Assembly (NCBI GenBank): GCA_913020295.1
Contig: CAJWAA010000003.1
Location: forward strand, 1-64,000
Length of the DNA stretch: 64,000 nt
Origin: an uncultured Flavobacteriaceae bacterium
Lineage (GTDB): Bacteria > Bacteroidota > Bacteroidia > Flavobacteriales > Flavobacteriaceae
Reading direction: 5' to 3'
Positions within the stretch are counted from its first letter, which is position 1; each line of letters opens with the position of its first letter. Below the pieces are notes generated by a model. That model saw only the letters and a program-made list of their open reading frames with translations, was not told the origin of the DNA and made no database searches. A program made the translations under genes and the position numbers. Shown in pieces: positions 43,126 through 53,000 of this stretch.

Positions 43126-44547
43126 ATGAGAAGTATTTTCGGCTTCTTTTTTATTTCGGTCATCTTCCTGGCATGCCACCGGAATCAGACTCCTAATATT
43201 ATTTTGATCATGGCTGACGACCAGGGGTGGGGCGATGTGGGTTATAACGGACACCCTCATTTGAAAACCCCTCACTTAGATGAGATGGCCCAGAATGGTG
43301 CTGTTTTTACACGTTTTTACTCTGCAGGATCGGTTTGTTCTCCCACTCGTGCCAGTGTTATGACCGGAAGACATCCCGCCCGGATGGGTATTTGCAGTGC
43401 CAACTGCGGTCATGTCAGGGCCCAAGAGATTACCCTGGCTGAGATGGTTAAAGAAAAAGGCTACCGCACTGGGCATTTCGGTAAATGGCATTTGGGAACC
43501 CTAACCAGAGACATAACTGATGCCAATCGTGGTGGAAAAAAAGAAAATGACATCCACTACGCCCCCCCTTGGGATCACGGTTTTGACGTCAGCTTTGTCA
43601 CCGAGTCCAAAGTTCCAACTTGGGATCCTATGATTACCCCCCCTCAGTCTGCGGAGGATGTTAAGGCAACCCTCTTGGAAGGAGGTCCTTTTGGCACTTA
43701 CTATTGGTCAGGGCCAGGTCAACGGGTGACGCAAAACCTCCAAGGTGACGACTCTCGGATAATCATGGATCGGGTTATCCCTTTTATTGAAGAAACTGTT
43801 GCCAGCCAAAAAGCCTTTTTATCAGTCATTTGGTTTCACACGCCACATTTGCCTGTATTGACAGGTAAAAAATACAGATCTCTTTATACGGACCTTAGCG
43901 AAGACCAACAACACTATTATGGGGCTATCTCTGCCCTGGATGAACAGGTAGGGCGTTTGAGGAATCTACTCAAAAGGTTGGGAGTGGCAGACAATACTTT
44001 GATTTTTTACACCTCTGACAATGGACCTGAAACATCAAAAGAAGTACGAGACAAAAACATCCCTTACGGAAGGGCACAAGGAATCACCAAAGGCCTGCGT
44101 GGAAGAAAAAGAAGTCTTTACGAGGGCGGGATCAGGGTACCCGGTATCGTGGAATGGCCAGATAAAATTAGCTCTGGAACTCGGGTGGACGTTCCCTGCT
44201 TTACCTCCGATTACTTTCCCACCATTGCTCATGTCTTGGGCATTGATGCGCAAAAATATCAACGTCCCTATGACGGCGAAAACCTGGCCCCTTACTGGAA
44301 CAAAAAAAAGCTTAAAAGAACAAAACCTTTGGCTTTTCAATTCAACAAACAATATGCCCTAATCGATAATGATCATAAGTTGTATGGTCTTTCTGACCAA
44401 GCACCACAACTATATGATTTAGGAAAAGACGCCAGAGAAGAAAACGATCTGTCAAGCGTACAACCCAAAAAATTCAAGGGTTTACAAGCTCTTTATAGGG
44501 ATTGGAATTTGTCCGTTCAAAACAGTAATGCAGGGAGGGATTATTAA
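43126..44547 (+). CDS. Lipoprotein S1-type sulfatase (arylsulfatase)
   Basis: The protein has 473 residues. The SPII signal ends F-L-A-C (Cys17). Metal site M-A-D-D-Q-G-W (residues 29-35), formylglycine motif C-S-P-T-R (Cys71), G-K-W-H-L-G and T-S-D-N-G-P are all present. It differs clearly from the preceding sulfatase, so this is not a recent duplication. It is separated from that gene by a hairpin terminator and from tesB by 39 nt. Confidence 0.93.
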   Translation: MRSIFGFFFISVIFLACHRNQTPNIILIMADDQGWGDVGYNGHPHLKTPHLDEMAQNGAVFTRFYSAGSVCSPTRASVMTGRHPARMGICSANCGHVRAQEITLAEMVKEKGYRTGHFGKWHLGTLTRDITDANRGGKKENDIHYAPPWDHGFDVSFVTESKVPTWDPMITPPQSAEDVKATLLEGGPFGTYYWSGPGQRVTQNLQGDDSRIIMDRVIPFIEETVASQKAFLSVIWFHTPHLPVLTGKKYRSLYTDLSEDQQHYYGAISALDEQVGRLRNLLKRLGVADNTLIFYTSDNGPETSKEVRDKNIPYGRAQGITKGLRGRKRSLYEGGIRVPGIVEWPDKISSGTRVDVPCFTSDYFPTIAHVLGIDAQKYQRPYDGENLAPYWNKKKLKRTKPLAFQFNKQYALIDNDHKLYGLSDQAPQLYDLGKDAREENDLSSVQPKKFKGLQALYRDWNLSVQNSNAGRDY

Positions 44548-44586
44548 TTTTACCCTAACTTGCTATAACTTTAAAAAAGGTATAGG

Positions 44587-45444
44587 ATGAGGCACATTCA
44601 GGAATTGATCGATCTAATCACATTGAAGAAGACGGGTGAAAACACCTTTCAAGGCCAAAACTTCAACACCTCATGGGGACGAGTATTTGGAGGGCAGGTG
44701 TTGTCGCAGTCCCTCAATGCTGCATACCAGACCGTTGACGATGATCGCTTTGCCCATTCTCTTCACGGTTATTTTATTCTTGGAGGAAACCTGGAATTGC
44801 CAATCACTTATGAGGTGGACATCATAAGGGACGGTAAAAGTTTTACTACCCGCCGGGTTGTGGCCTTTCAGGAGGGGAGGGCCATCTTCAATATGTCCGC
44901 TTCTTTTCAATTGCTTCAACAAGGAGTTGAACATCAAAACGCCATGCCCAATTATATTCCTCCCGAAAAACTTTTGAGTGATCTGGAGCAGTTGGAAATG
45001 CAAAAAATAGACCCAGAAGTATTCAAACGATTTAAAAAAATCAAACCGGAGGTGATAGAGTTTCGACCGGTAGAAAAGCTTACACTTAGGGAGGAAATCA
45101 ACGCCCCGGCAGAGAGCAATTATTGGTTTCGTTCCAAAGAGTCCACACCTTTTACAATGCCACTTCAACACCAGCTGTTAGCCTATATCTCTGACTATGG
45201 CCTTCTTAGAACCGCCACTTTACCCCATAAAAAAGAACTCAGTAAAAGCCAAACTTTCTATACCAGCCTTGATCATGCCATGTGGTTCCACCGGCCCTTT
45301 TCTTTAGACCAATGGCTGCTCTATGCTATGGACAGCCCAAGTGCATCTAACTCCCGTGGATTTTCCAGAGGTTCCATCTTTGACCGAGAAGGTTTGTTGG
45401 TAGCTTCTACTGCTCAGGAAGGATTGATCCGGCAGTTGTCCTGA
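44587..45444 (+). CDS. tesB: Acyl-CoA thioesterase II
   Basis: The protein has 285 residues, matching the family's ~285. A double hotdog fold is indicated by N-terminal F-Q-G-Q-N-F-N-T-S-W-G-R-V-F-G-G-Q-V-L-S-Q (residues about 21-41), S-L-H-G-Y-F-I-L-G-G, and C-terminal S-L-D-H-A-M-W-F-H-R-P-F with the catalytic Asp of the family. It hydrolyses acyl-CoA to free acid and CoA in the cytoplasm. Housekeeping, not part of the glycan system. Confidence 0.93.
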   Translation: MRHIQELIDLITLKKTGENTFQGQNFNTSWGRVFGGQVLSQSLNAAYQTVDDDRFAHSLHGYFILGGNLELPITYEVDIIRDGKSFTTRRVVAFQEGRAIFNMSASFQLLQQGVEHQNAMPNYIPPEKLLSDLEQLEMQKIDPEVFKRFKKIKPEVIEFRPVEKLTLREEINAPAESNYWFRSKESTPFTMPLQHQLLAYISDYGLLRTATLPHKKELSKSQTFYTSLDHAMWFHRPFSLDQWLLYAMDSPSASNSRGFSRGSIFDREGLLVASTAQEGLIRQLS

Positions 45445-45941
45445 CTAACTTATTATTTTTTGGGATGCGTGACGTTATTATAAAGGGGGCTTTCACTCTG
45501 AAAAAACTAAAACAAGGCTCAAAGTCATCTTACAGCTTAAAATTTTTTAAACATTCTCAGTTACCGAATGTAAATCAAGTATTTATATCGATTAAATGGG
45601 ATCTATTACTTCAGATTACAACATTCATATATAGTATTTTAATAATTGAATGTCAATTTATTTAATTTAATTATGAAAAATACATGATAAAAAAACATAA
45701 AGTTATCTATCAAATAATAAGAACAATCAATAATTGTTAGTTCCAACTCTGAAGGTGACTTTGTTTTTTGTAAAGCTAATTAATCAATATAATCTTTTAA
45801 AACCCACAAAAAGTGATCGAGATCGTGTCCATTTTAATTGGGTAAGATTTAAACCAAAGATTGTAAATCCTTGTTTATTACTTTTCCCTTTTCTAACCTC
45901 CATGAATCTCTTTTCTTTTTAATTTGCAATAAATCCTTGAA
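45445..45941. other. AT-rich intergenic region, no gene recognised
   Basis: This 497-bp spacer between tesB and rmuC has two short open frames (45465-45665 and 45734-45922) without coding character, start context or recognisable motif. I saw no tRNA-like fold, repeat or strong hairpin. It presumably contains the rmuC promoter near its right end. Confidence 0.5.
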
Positions 45942-47222
45942 ATGGAAATCGGACTATTAGTTTTATCGACTTTGACTATTGGGTTGCTATTGTTTGTGAT
46001 ATTCAGAAAACAGGGTAGCAGCGTTATGTCAAGTGAATTGAGGGAGTTAATCAGGGGAGAATTTCACCAAAACCGAGAGGAGTTGACAAAAAATCTTAGG
46101 GAAACGCGTTTGGAGATCACCCAAAGTATGGAACGTCTCAATGAGGTTTTGGCCAAAAAGGCCAAAGAAGATCGGGATGAGTTGCGCACCACCCTCAAGG
46201 ATTTTCAGGAAGCTTTTTCCAAAAATGTAAGAAACTTTAACGAGCTACAAAAGCAAAATTTTGAAAGCCTCAATCAAAAGCAAGATGAGTTGGTAAAAAC
46301 AACTGAGTTAAAGCTGGAAAAGATGAGAGAGACCGTAGATGAAAAACTCCACAAAACCTTGGAGGAACGTTTGGGGAAATCATTTGAGGTGGTTACTCAG
46401 CAGTTGCTGAGGGTACAAAAGGGACTGGGTGAAATGCAGACCTTAGCGGCAGGAGTGGGTGATCTCAAAAAGGTTTTGAGCAATGTCAAAACCAGTGGAG
46501 TGTTAGGTGAGATACAGTTGGGCAATATTTTGGAGCAGATCTTGGCTCCAGAGCAATACGATGCCAATGTAAAAACTAAAAAAGGGTCGGATGCACTGGT
46601 TGAATACGCCATCAAACTTCCCGGTAAAAGCCACAGTAGCGGACCAGTTTATCTGCCGGTGGATGCTAAGTTTCCGCAGGAAGATTACGCCCGTTTGCAA
46701 TCAGCATATGAGTCGGGTGATGCTGTTGCTATAGAAGCCTCTTTGGGTTCATTGCTAAATACGGTAAAGAAATTCGCCAAAGATATTTCCCATCGCTATA
46801 TTGATCCGCCCAATACCACAGATTTCGGAATCATGTTCTTGCCCTTTGAAGGTTTGTATGCTGAGGTGACACGACATCCAAAAGTCATCGAGCTATTGCA
46901 AAGGGAATACAAAATCATCCTGACCGGACCTACTACTTTGGCGGCCATGCTTAATAGTTTGCAGATGGGCTTTAAAACCTTAGCCATTCAGAAACGCAGT
47001 AGTGAGGTTTGGGAGGTATTGGCCACTATCAAAAAGGAGTTCTCGACCTTTGGTACGGTCTTGGAAAAGGCTCAGCGTAAGATCAAAGAGGCTGATAATG
47101 AGATCGAAAAAATGGTGACCACCCGTACACGAATGATGATGTCCAAACTGCGTAATGTAGAACAGATAGAACCTACCGAGGCGGAGGAGGAAAAAGAGGA
47201 TGACCTCTTTAAACTACAATAG
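45942..47222 (+). CDS. rmuC: DNA recombination protein RmuC
   Basis: The protein has 426 residues. An N-terminal membrane anchor (residues about 3-22) is followed by a long coiled coil (about 35-165; Q-N-R-E-E-L-T-K-N-L, K-A-K-E-D-R-D-E-L) and the RmuC domain: G-V-L-G-E-I-Q-L-G-N-I-L-E-Q-I-L, P-V-D-A-K-F-P-Q-E-D-Y and L-T-G-P-T-T-L-A-A-M-L-N-S-L-Q-M-G-F-K are family hallmarks. RmuC limits inversions between short inverted repeats. Its stop abuts the minus-strand gene ending at 47223. Confidence 0.96.
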   Translation: MEIGLLVLSTLTIGLLLFVIFRKQGSSVMSSELRELIRGEFHQNREELTKNLRETRLEITQSMERLNEVLAKKAKEDRDELRTTLKDFQEAFSKNVRNFNELQKQNFESLNQKQDELVKTTELKLEKMRETVDEKLHKTLEERLGKSFEVVTQQLLRVQKGLGEMQTLAAGVGDLKKVLSNVKTSGVLGEIQLGNILEQILAPEQYDANVKTKKGSDALVEYAIKLPGKSHSSGPVYLPVDAKFPQEDYARLQSAYESGDAVAIEASLGSLLNTVKKFAKDISHRYIDPPNTTDFGIMFLPFEGLYAEVTRHPKVIELLQREYKIILTGPTTLAAMLNSLQMGFKTLAIQKRSSEVWEVLATIKKEFSTFGTVLEKAQRKIKEADNEIEKMVTTRTRMMMSKLRNVEQIEPTEAEEEKEDDLFKLQ

Positions 47223-48578
47223 TCAGAGTCCTGCGATTACCTCAATCTCAGGATGTTGAGCTTTAAAAGCCTCAATGCCTGCCGCAGTTACACGGGTATT
47301 CCACAAGAATAATTTTTTGAGAGCTGTCATTTGCCCAAGGGTGGTAAAAGCTGCGTCAGTCACACGGGTACCGTATAGATTGAGTTCACTAAGATTTTCC
47401 ATTCCCAGAAGTGCTTTTATGCCCTTGTCGGTCACCAATGGATTTTTTTGAATTTTGAGACGGGTAAGGTTGGGGAATGAACTTATGTCACTCAGGAGCT
47501 CATCGCTAAGCATGCAGTCTGCCAAATTGAGCCAGGTTACATTTTCTTTTACTTTTTGCATTTTGAGCAAATCGACTTTTTGGATGGTTTTTGCAGTGAA
47601 TTTCACGTCCAAAAAGCTTTCCTCAGCATTAAGAAAACGCCAAATGTATTTTTCACCATTTAAGCCGTTTAGATCATCGGAAGACAGCGCAGGAAGCTTG
47701 AGGGTTTCCAAATACGATTTTTCCCTAAGGTCAAGCTTGTAAAGGATTTCCATTAGGCGTTGCATTTTTGCATCTTTTCGGGCCAGACTAATTGGCATTA
47801 GTTTTTTTGCTCCCTTGTCAATCCACCATTCCAGTGTAGCGATTTGATCATAACTCATGGGGACTCCAGCAGGAGGCATAAATTTGGGATGGTCATGGGG
47901 AAAACTAATTCTTTTATAGATCAAACTTTCATAGGGTTTGTTTTTTAGAATGCCTACACCGCTATTTCCTCCTTCCATCATACTTTCGAAAGTATTCATA
48001 TTTAGTCCTCCGTAGGCTCTGTTTTTGTTATGGCAGGCCATACATTTCTCTTCCAAAACAGGATAAATCAAATCTTCGAATACATAAAGGGAATCAATTT
48101 CGGAGCGTTCTACTTCCGTCAACGGGGTCACCGAGATTTCCTTTTTGACATAGGGAAGATTTTCAAAGAGGTAGTTTTGGCCATGGGTCATTTCTCCTCC
48201 AAAATGGCCGGTAACCATAAGCAGAATAATTGCGGTTATATTAATGGATCGGGTAAAAGACCGATTAAACCGGAAGTTGAGGTAGAGGAGTAGCCAAATG
48301 ACAAAACACAGGAAAACAAGAGCGACTCCACTCCATCGATGAATGTTTATCTGTTCTTCAAAATAATAGCCATTGTCTCCTAAAAACCACCCAAAGATTG
48401 CGGCAAATAATCCACTTAAGAATGAAAAAAACCATCCCATTGTAATGACCCTTTTGACACTGTTGTTTTTATTTCTCATAAAAACATCAATGGCAATGGT
48501 TAGCAGGATAATACCAATGGGTAGGTGTACCACAAGAGGATGGAGGCTACCGAGAAAATCAAGGAGTTCTGTGCGCAT
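47223..48578 (-). CDS. DUF2231 membrane domain, cytochrome c and leucine-rich-repeat protein
   Basis: The protein has 451 residues. The N-terminal membrane domain has four hydrophobic segments (about residues 10-125) with H-P-L-V-V-H-L-P-I-G, a DUF2231-like motif. Next is a PSCyt1-type cytochrome c module with heme site C-M-A-C-H (179-183) and M-P-P-A-G as the likely axial Met. Residues about 330-451 form leucine-rich repeats (L-T-R-L-K-I, L-S-E-L-N-L-Y, L-K-K-L-F-L-W). It is the last gene of a four-gene operon, 6 nt after DUF1501. The heme suggests membrane-linked electron transfer. Confidence 0.86.
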   Translation of the reverse strand: MRTELLDFLGSLHPLVVHLPIGIILLTIAIDVFMRNKNNSVKRVITMGWFFSFLSGLFAAIFGWFLGDNGYYFEEQINIHRWSGVALVFLCFVIWLLLYLNFRFNRSFTRSINITAIILLMVTGHFGGEMTHGQNYLFENLPYVKKEISVTPLTEVERSEIDSLYVFEDLIYPVLEEKCMACHNKNRAYGGLNMNTFESMMEGGNSGVGILKNKPYESLIYKRISFPHDHPKFMPPAGVPMSYDQIATLEWWIDKGAKKLMPISLARKDAKMQRLMEILYKLDLREKSYLETLKLPALSSDDLNGLNGEKYIWRFLNAEESFLDVKFTAKTIQKVDLLKMQKVKENVTWLNLADCMLSDELLSDISSFPNLTRLKIQKNPLVTDKGIKALLGMENLSELNLYGTRVTDAAFTTLGQMTALKKLFLWNTRVTAAGIEAFKAQHPEIEVIAGL

Positions 48579-48584
48579 ATCTAT

Positions 48585-50051
48585 TTAGGCCAAGACTTCA
48601 TTGACTACATTTCCGTGGACGTCGGTCAATCGGTAGCGTCTGCCTTGAAATTTAAAGGTTAGTTTTTCGTGATCTATGCCTAGCAGGTGCATAAGTGTGG
48701 CTTGGAAATCGTGAATGTGAACAGGTCTTTCAGCGATATTATAACCAAAATCATCGGTAGCACCAATTGTAATTCCTTTTTTGACCCCTGCACCAGCCAT
48801 AAAGACGGTAAAGCAACGGGGGTGGTGATCTCTACCATAGTTGTCTGGTTTGAGCATTCCTTGAGAATAGTTGGTTCGGCCGAACTCTCCTCCCCAAATG
48901 ACTAAGGTATCCTCCAATAGCCCCCTTTGTTTAAGGTCTTGAATTAAACCAGCAGTAGCCTGATCTGTTTCTTTTGCTTGTTTTTTGATGTCCCTAGGCA
49001 AGTTGCCGTGTTGATCCCAACCGCGGTGGTAGAGTTGGATGAATTTGACATCTTTTTCAGCCAATTTTCTGGCGAGAAGGCAATTTGCGGCAAAAGTGCC
49101 AGGGTTTTTACTGTCTTCACCATATAGATCAAAAATGTATTGGGGTTCATCAGACACGTCCATCACTTCAGGGACAGATGTTTGCATACGATAAGCCATT
49201 TCATAGTTGGAAATTTTGGTCAAAATTTCTGGATCGCCAATGTCCGCATGCTGTATTTTTTGCAATTTTTTAAGTGATTTTAGTTGTTCTTCTCTAATTC
49301 CACTTGTTACCCCTGGAGGATTTTTTAGATATAGTACCGCATCTTTTCCAGAGCGAAATTGAACCCCTTGGTGTTGAGAGGGAAGAAAGCCATTACCCCA
49401 AAGACGGGAGTAGATGGGTTGGCCGTTTTTGCCTTTGGTCACCAAAACGACAAATTCGGGCAGGTTTTTGTTATCAGTTCCCAAACCGTAGCTGAGCCAG
49501 GAGCCAATGGACGGCCTGCCGGGCAGTTCAGATCCAGTTTGGATCATGGTGATGGCAGGATCATGATTGATGGCATTGGTATACATGGATTTTATAAAAC
49601 AAAGTTCATCGACTATTTTGGCAGTATGGGGCATGAGTTCACTCATCCACGCGCCACTTTGTCCATGCTGATTGAATTTGAATAGGGAACCGGCCATGGG
49701 GAAAGAATTTTGTCCTGAGCTCATTCCGGTGAGTCTTTGCTCACCTATGATACTTTTGGGCACTTCTTTACCAAACATTTCATTGAGTTTAGGCTTGTAG
49801 TCGAAGAGATCCAATTGGGATGGTGCTCCACTTTGAAACAGGTAGATGACCCTTTTTGCTTTGGGAATGAAGTGGGGAAGTTTCATTTTTTCACTGTCCA
49901 ATAGGTTTAAAAACTCACTTTGACCATAGGCGTTGACTGGGCTAATTAGCGAACCTAAAGAAAGGGCTCCGAGTCCAAGAGAGGTTTTGGTCAGAAAGTC
50001 CCTTCGGGTATAGTTTTTGTTCTCGTTGTGGTGATGGTCGTTGCAGTGCAT
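48585..50051 (-). CDS. DUF1501 family protein with Tat signal
   Basis: I chose ATG 50051 (488 aa), one base after the stop of the upstream gene; a longer start at 50099 would run into that gene. After a His/Asn-rich stretch (H-C-N-D-H-H-H-N) comes the twin-arginine signal T-R-R-D-F-L-T-K and a hydrophobic segment. The DUF1501 core contains F-L-N-L-L-D-like spacing, F-I-Q-L-Y-H-R-G-W-D-Q-H and W-G-G-E-F-G-R-T; the fold is alkaline-phosphatase/sulfatase-like. No T9SS domain, unlike the copy at 38659. In Planctomycetes this family is fused or adjacent to PSCyt1/DUF1553 proteins, as here. Confidence 0.88.
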   Translation of the reverse strand: MHCNDHHHNENKNYTRRDFLTKTSLGLGALSLGSLISPVNAYGQSEFLNLLDSEKMKLPHFIPKAKRVIYLFQSGAPSQLDLFDYKPKLNEMFGKEVPKSIIGEQRLTGMSSGQNSFPMAGSLFKFNQHGQSGAWMSELMPHTAKIVDELCFIKSMYTNAINHDPAITMIQTGSELPGRPSIGSWLSYGLGTDNKNLPEFVVLVTKGKNGQPIYSRLWGNGFLPSQHQGVQFRSGKDAVLYLKNPPGVTSGIREEQLKSLKKLQKIQHADIGDPEILTKISNYEMAYRMQTSVPEVMDVSDEPQYIFDLYGEDSKNPGTFAANCLLARKLAEKDVKFIQLYHRGWDQHGNLPRDIKKQAKETDQATAGLIQDLKQRGLLEDTLVIWGGEFGRTNYSQGMLKPDNYGRDHHPRCFTVFMAGAGVKKGITIGATDDFGYNIAERPVHIHDFQATLMHLLGIDHEKLTFKFQGRRYRLTDVHGNVVNEVLA

Positions 50052-50052
50052 T

Positions 50053-53000
50053 TTATCGTTTGGTATAGGTTTCGTTGTGATTGAGCAGTGTATTGGCAAC
50101 CATAGTCATAGCAGCAGTTTTTACACTGAACAGGTTCATGTCTCTAGCTTTTTCACCTACGCTAAGGACTTGATATGCTTTATCTCTATTTTGTCTAAAA
50201 TATTGGTATTGGCTCTTGTAAAGATTAATCAAGATTTCCAGTTCTTCTTCTTTGGGATGGCGCGAAGTGGCCATGCGGAATCCATGACTGATTTGGTCCT
50301 CTAGGGTCTCTTTGCTTTTGATGATCCGTTCGGCAAAAATTCTAGAGGCTTCAAAAAATTGGGGGTCATTTAGTAGAACAAGTGCTTGAAGTGGGGTTGA
50401 GGTTACCTCTCTTTTTACAGTACAAACCTCTCTGGAAGTAGCATCGAAAGTGAGCATATTTGGGGGTGGTGAAGTTCTTCGTATAAAGGTGTATAGTCCT
50501 CTTCTGTAGAGATCTTCTCCTTGAGATTCTTTATATTCTAAGAGAAAGGTGGAGAAGTTATTTTTCTCTTTCCAGAGCCCCTTGGGCTGATAGGGTCTGA
50601 CACTTTCCCCTCCAACTTTTGTGTTTAGAAGGCCACTGACTTTTAGTGCATTATCCCTGATGATCTCTGCTGGTAGTCGTAAGGTATTTGCCCGGGCCAA
50701 TAGGAGGTTGTTAGGGTCTTTTTGCTCAAGTACTGGACTGCTTATCGATTGTTGTTGGTAGGTTTTTGACAGGACCATTTTTTTGATCAATGCCTTTAAA
50801 TCCCAATCTTCGCTAAAACTAACGGCCAGCCAGTCAAGGAGCTCTGGATGTGTGGGTAATTGTCCCTGCACTCCAAAGTCGTTGGGTGTTGTCACGAGTC
50901 CTTTTCCAAAGATCATTTGCCAATATCTGTTGACTGCTACTCTTGCAGTAAGTGGGTTTTTCTTATCAAAAAGCCACTGACTAAGGCCCAATCGATTTTT
51001 AGGTAGATTTTTATCCATTGCGGGAAGTACTCCTGGTACTTTGGCCTCTACTGTATATAAGGGCTCATTGTAATTTCCGCGATTATATAGATAGGTTTGA
51101 CGCGGCTCCTCCATTTCACGCATAACCATAATTTCGGGTATGGGTTCATAAATTTCCAAATATTGCTCCCGATTCTCTTTGAGCTCCTTTTTGAGCTTGA
51201 GGATTTTGGGATCTTTTTCAATGAGATGATTTTGAACTACTGGCCATTGTATTTCATCTTTTTGTTTTGAGTTTTCGGAGTATATCGATTGAACTTCAAA
51301 GGGCGTTAGCACTCCGTTGAAAAATTTCAGTTCGTCGAGCTTACCAGTGAATAAGCCGTAGTCCCCCGTGGAACCTTCGTAGGATTTTCCAATAATTAAA
51401 TTTCTTTGAGCACTTACGAAGCCTTTTTCTCTATCTCGATAGGTGGGTTTTATGGTTTTGTAAAGGTTGTCTACAACGGTTTCAGTTTCTATTTTTTTTC
51501 CATTATGAAAAAATTGAACACCTTCTGTTTTTCCACTACCGTCCACAGTAAGGGTAAGGTGTTGCCACGCATTCAATTTTAGGGAGTCCACTGACCTTAC
51601 ATGGATGAGGTTGGAGGGGGCTATGTTAATTAAACGGAGATTAACTTTATTTTGGTCGTCCAAATAACATTCCCACCCGCGCCAAAGGTCATTTTTCCCT
51701 CCAGAATTGGCTATTAGTGATTGAGAAGATCCTTCTTTTCTTTTACTGGTATTCAACCAAATGGAGAAGGAGAAGGGATCGGTCCATTCAAGGTTAGGAA
51801 TCAATTTGTTGGTGATGTATAGCTGATCGTGATCTTTACTGAATTGAAATGCATTTCCTTTAATTCCAGAAACGATTTCGGGCATTTGATCAATCTTACC
51901 ATAAAAGTCTCTTTTTCCGTCAACACCGTGTCTTCTTTTCTTTATTTTAGACATTTTTTCAAAGCCACCATGAAAAACTGATTGCGGTTTTGCTTCAGTT
52001 TTTAGAGCGAGTTCCTCAGAATATTGATATATTTTTTTTAATTGTTCACGGGTAATGGCGATGTCTCTTTTTATACGGCTAAGTCCGTGATTGAGCTGAT
52101 CTAACTTGGCCTGGGCTTCCTTATTGGAGAGTGGTAGAAGGGGTCCAAACTCTCCGTCATCTCCTGTCATCCCAAGTTCTCTAATGTTATTAAAGAAAGC
52201 CGTAAGCTGGAAATAATCTTTTTGAGAAATAGGATCAAATTTATGATCATGGCATTTGGCGCATGCTACTGTAAGTCCTAAAAATGCTGTGGAAAGTGTT
52301 TCAGTTCGATCAAAAACATAGTGTAAACGCCATTCTTCGTCGATGACCCCACCTTCTGCGGTCATGGGGCTATTTCTATTGAATGCGGTGGCAAGTTTCT
52401 GCTCTTGAGTGGCTTCGGGAAGGAGGTCTCCGGCTAGTTGCCAGGTTACGAATTGGTCGTAGGGCATATTTTCTTTAAAGGCCTTAAGCACCCAGTCCCT
52501 CCAGGGCCACATGGTCCGAATACCATCTGCATGTAAACCGTGGGAATCAGCATAACGAGACAGGTCAAGCCAGTCAAGGGCCAAGCGTTCTGCAAATGCG
52601 TCTGTTTTAAGAAGTTGATCTACTAGGTTTTCATAAGCGTGATCACTTTTGTCATCTAAAAAAGTGTCGAGCTCCTCAATGGAAGGTGGCAGCCCAATCA
52701 AATCTAAGTAAAGCCTCCTGGCCAAAATAGCTTTTGAGGCTTTTGGGGAAAAATCTAGGCCTTCCTGTTCTAATTTCATCTTAACGAATTGATCAATAGG
52801 ATTTTGTAAGGCACTGGCATTTGTTTTGAGTATTTGTTTTTTGGGAGGTAAAAATGCCCAATGTTCTTTCCATTCTGCCCCTTGTTCTATCCATTTAAAA
52901 ATGATGGCTTTTTCTCTATTGGTCAGAGACAAGTTGGCTTCGGGGGGTGGCATGATCACATCAGGATCTTTGTTTATGATCCTGTGGGCACTTTCACTTT

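Noticed and set aside
44671-45171. Minus-strand 166-residue frame
   Set aside because: Antisense shadow of tesB.
45465-45922. Two small plus-strand frames between tesB and rmuC
   Set aside because: No start context, conserved motif or coding-like composition; AT-rich and Asn/Ile/Phe-rich as expected by chance.
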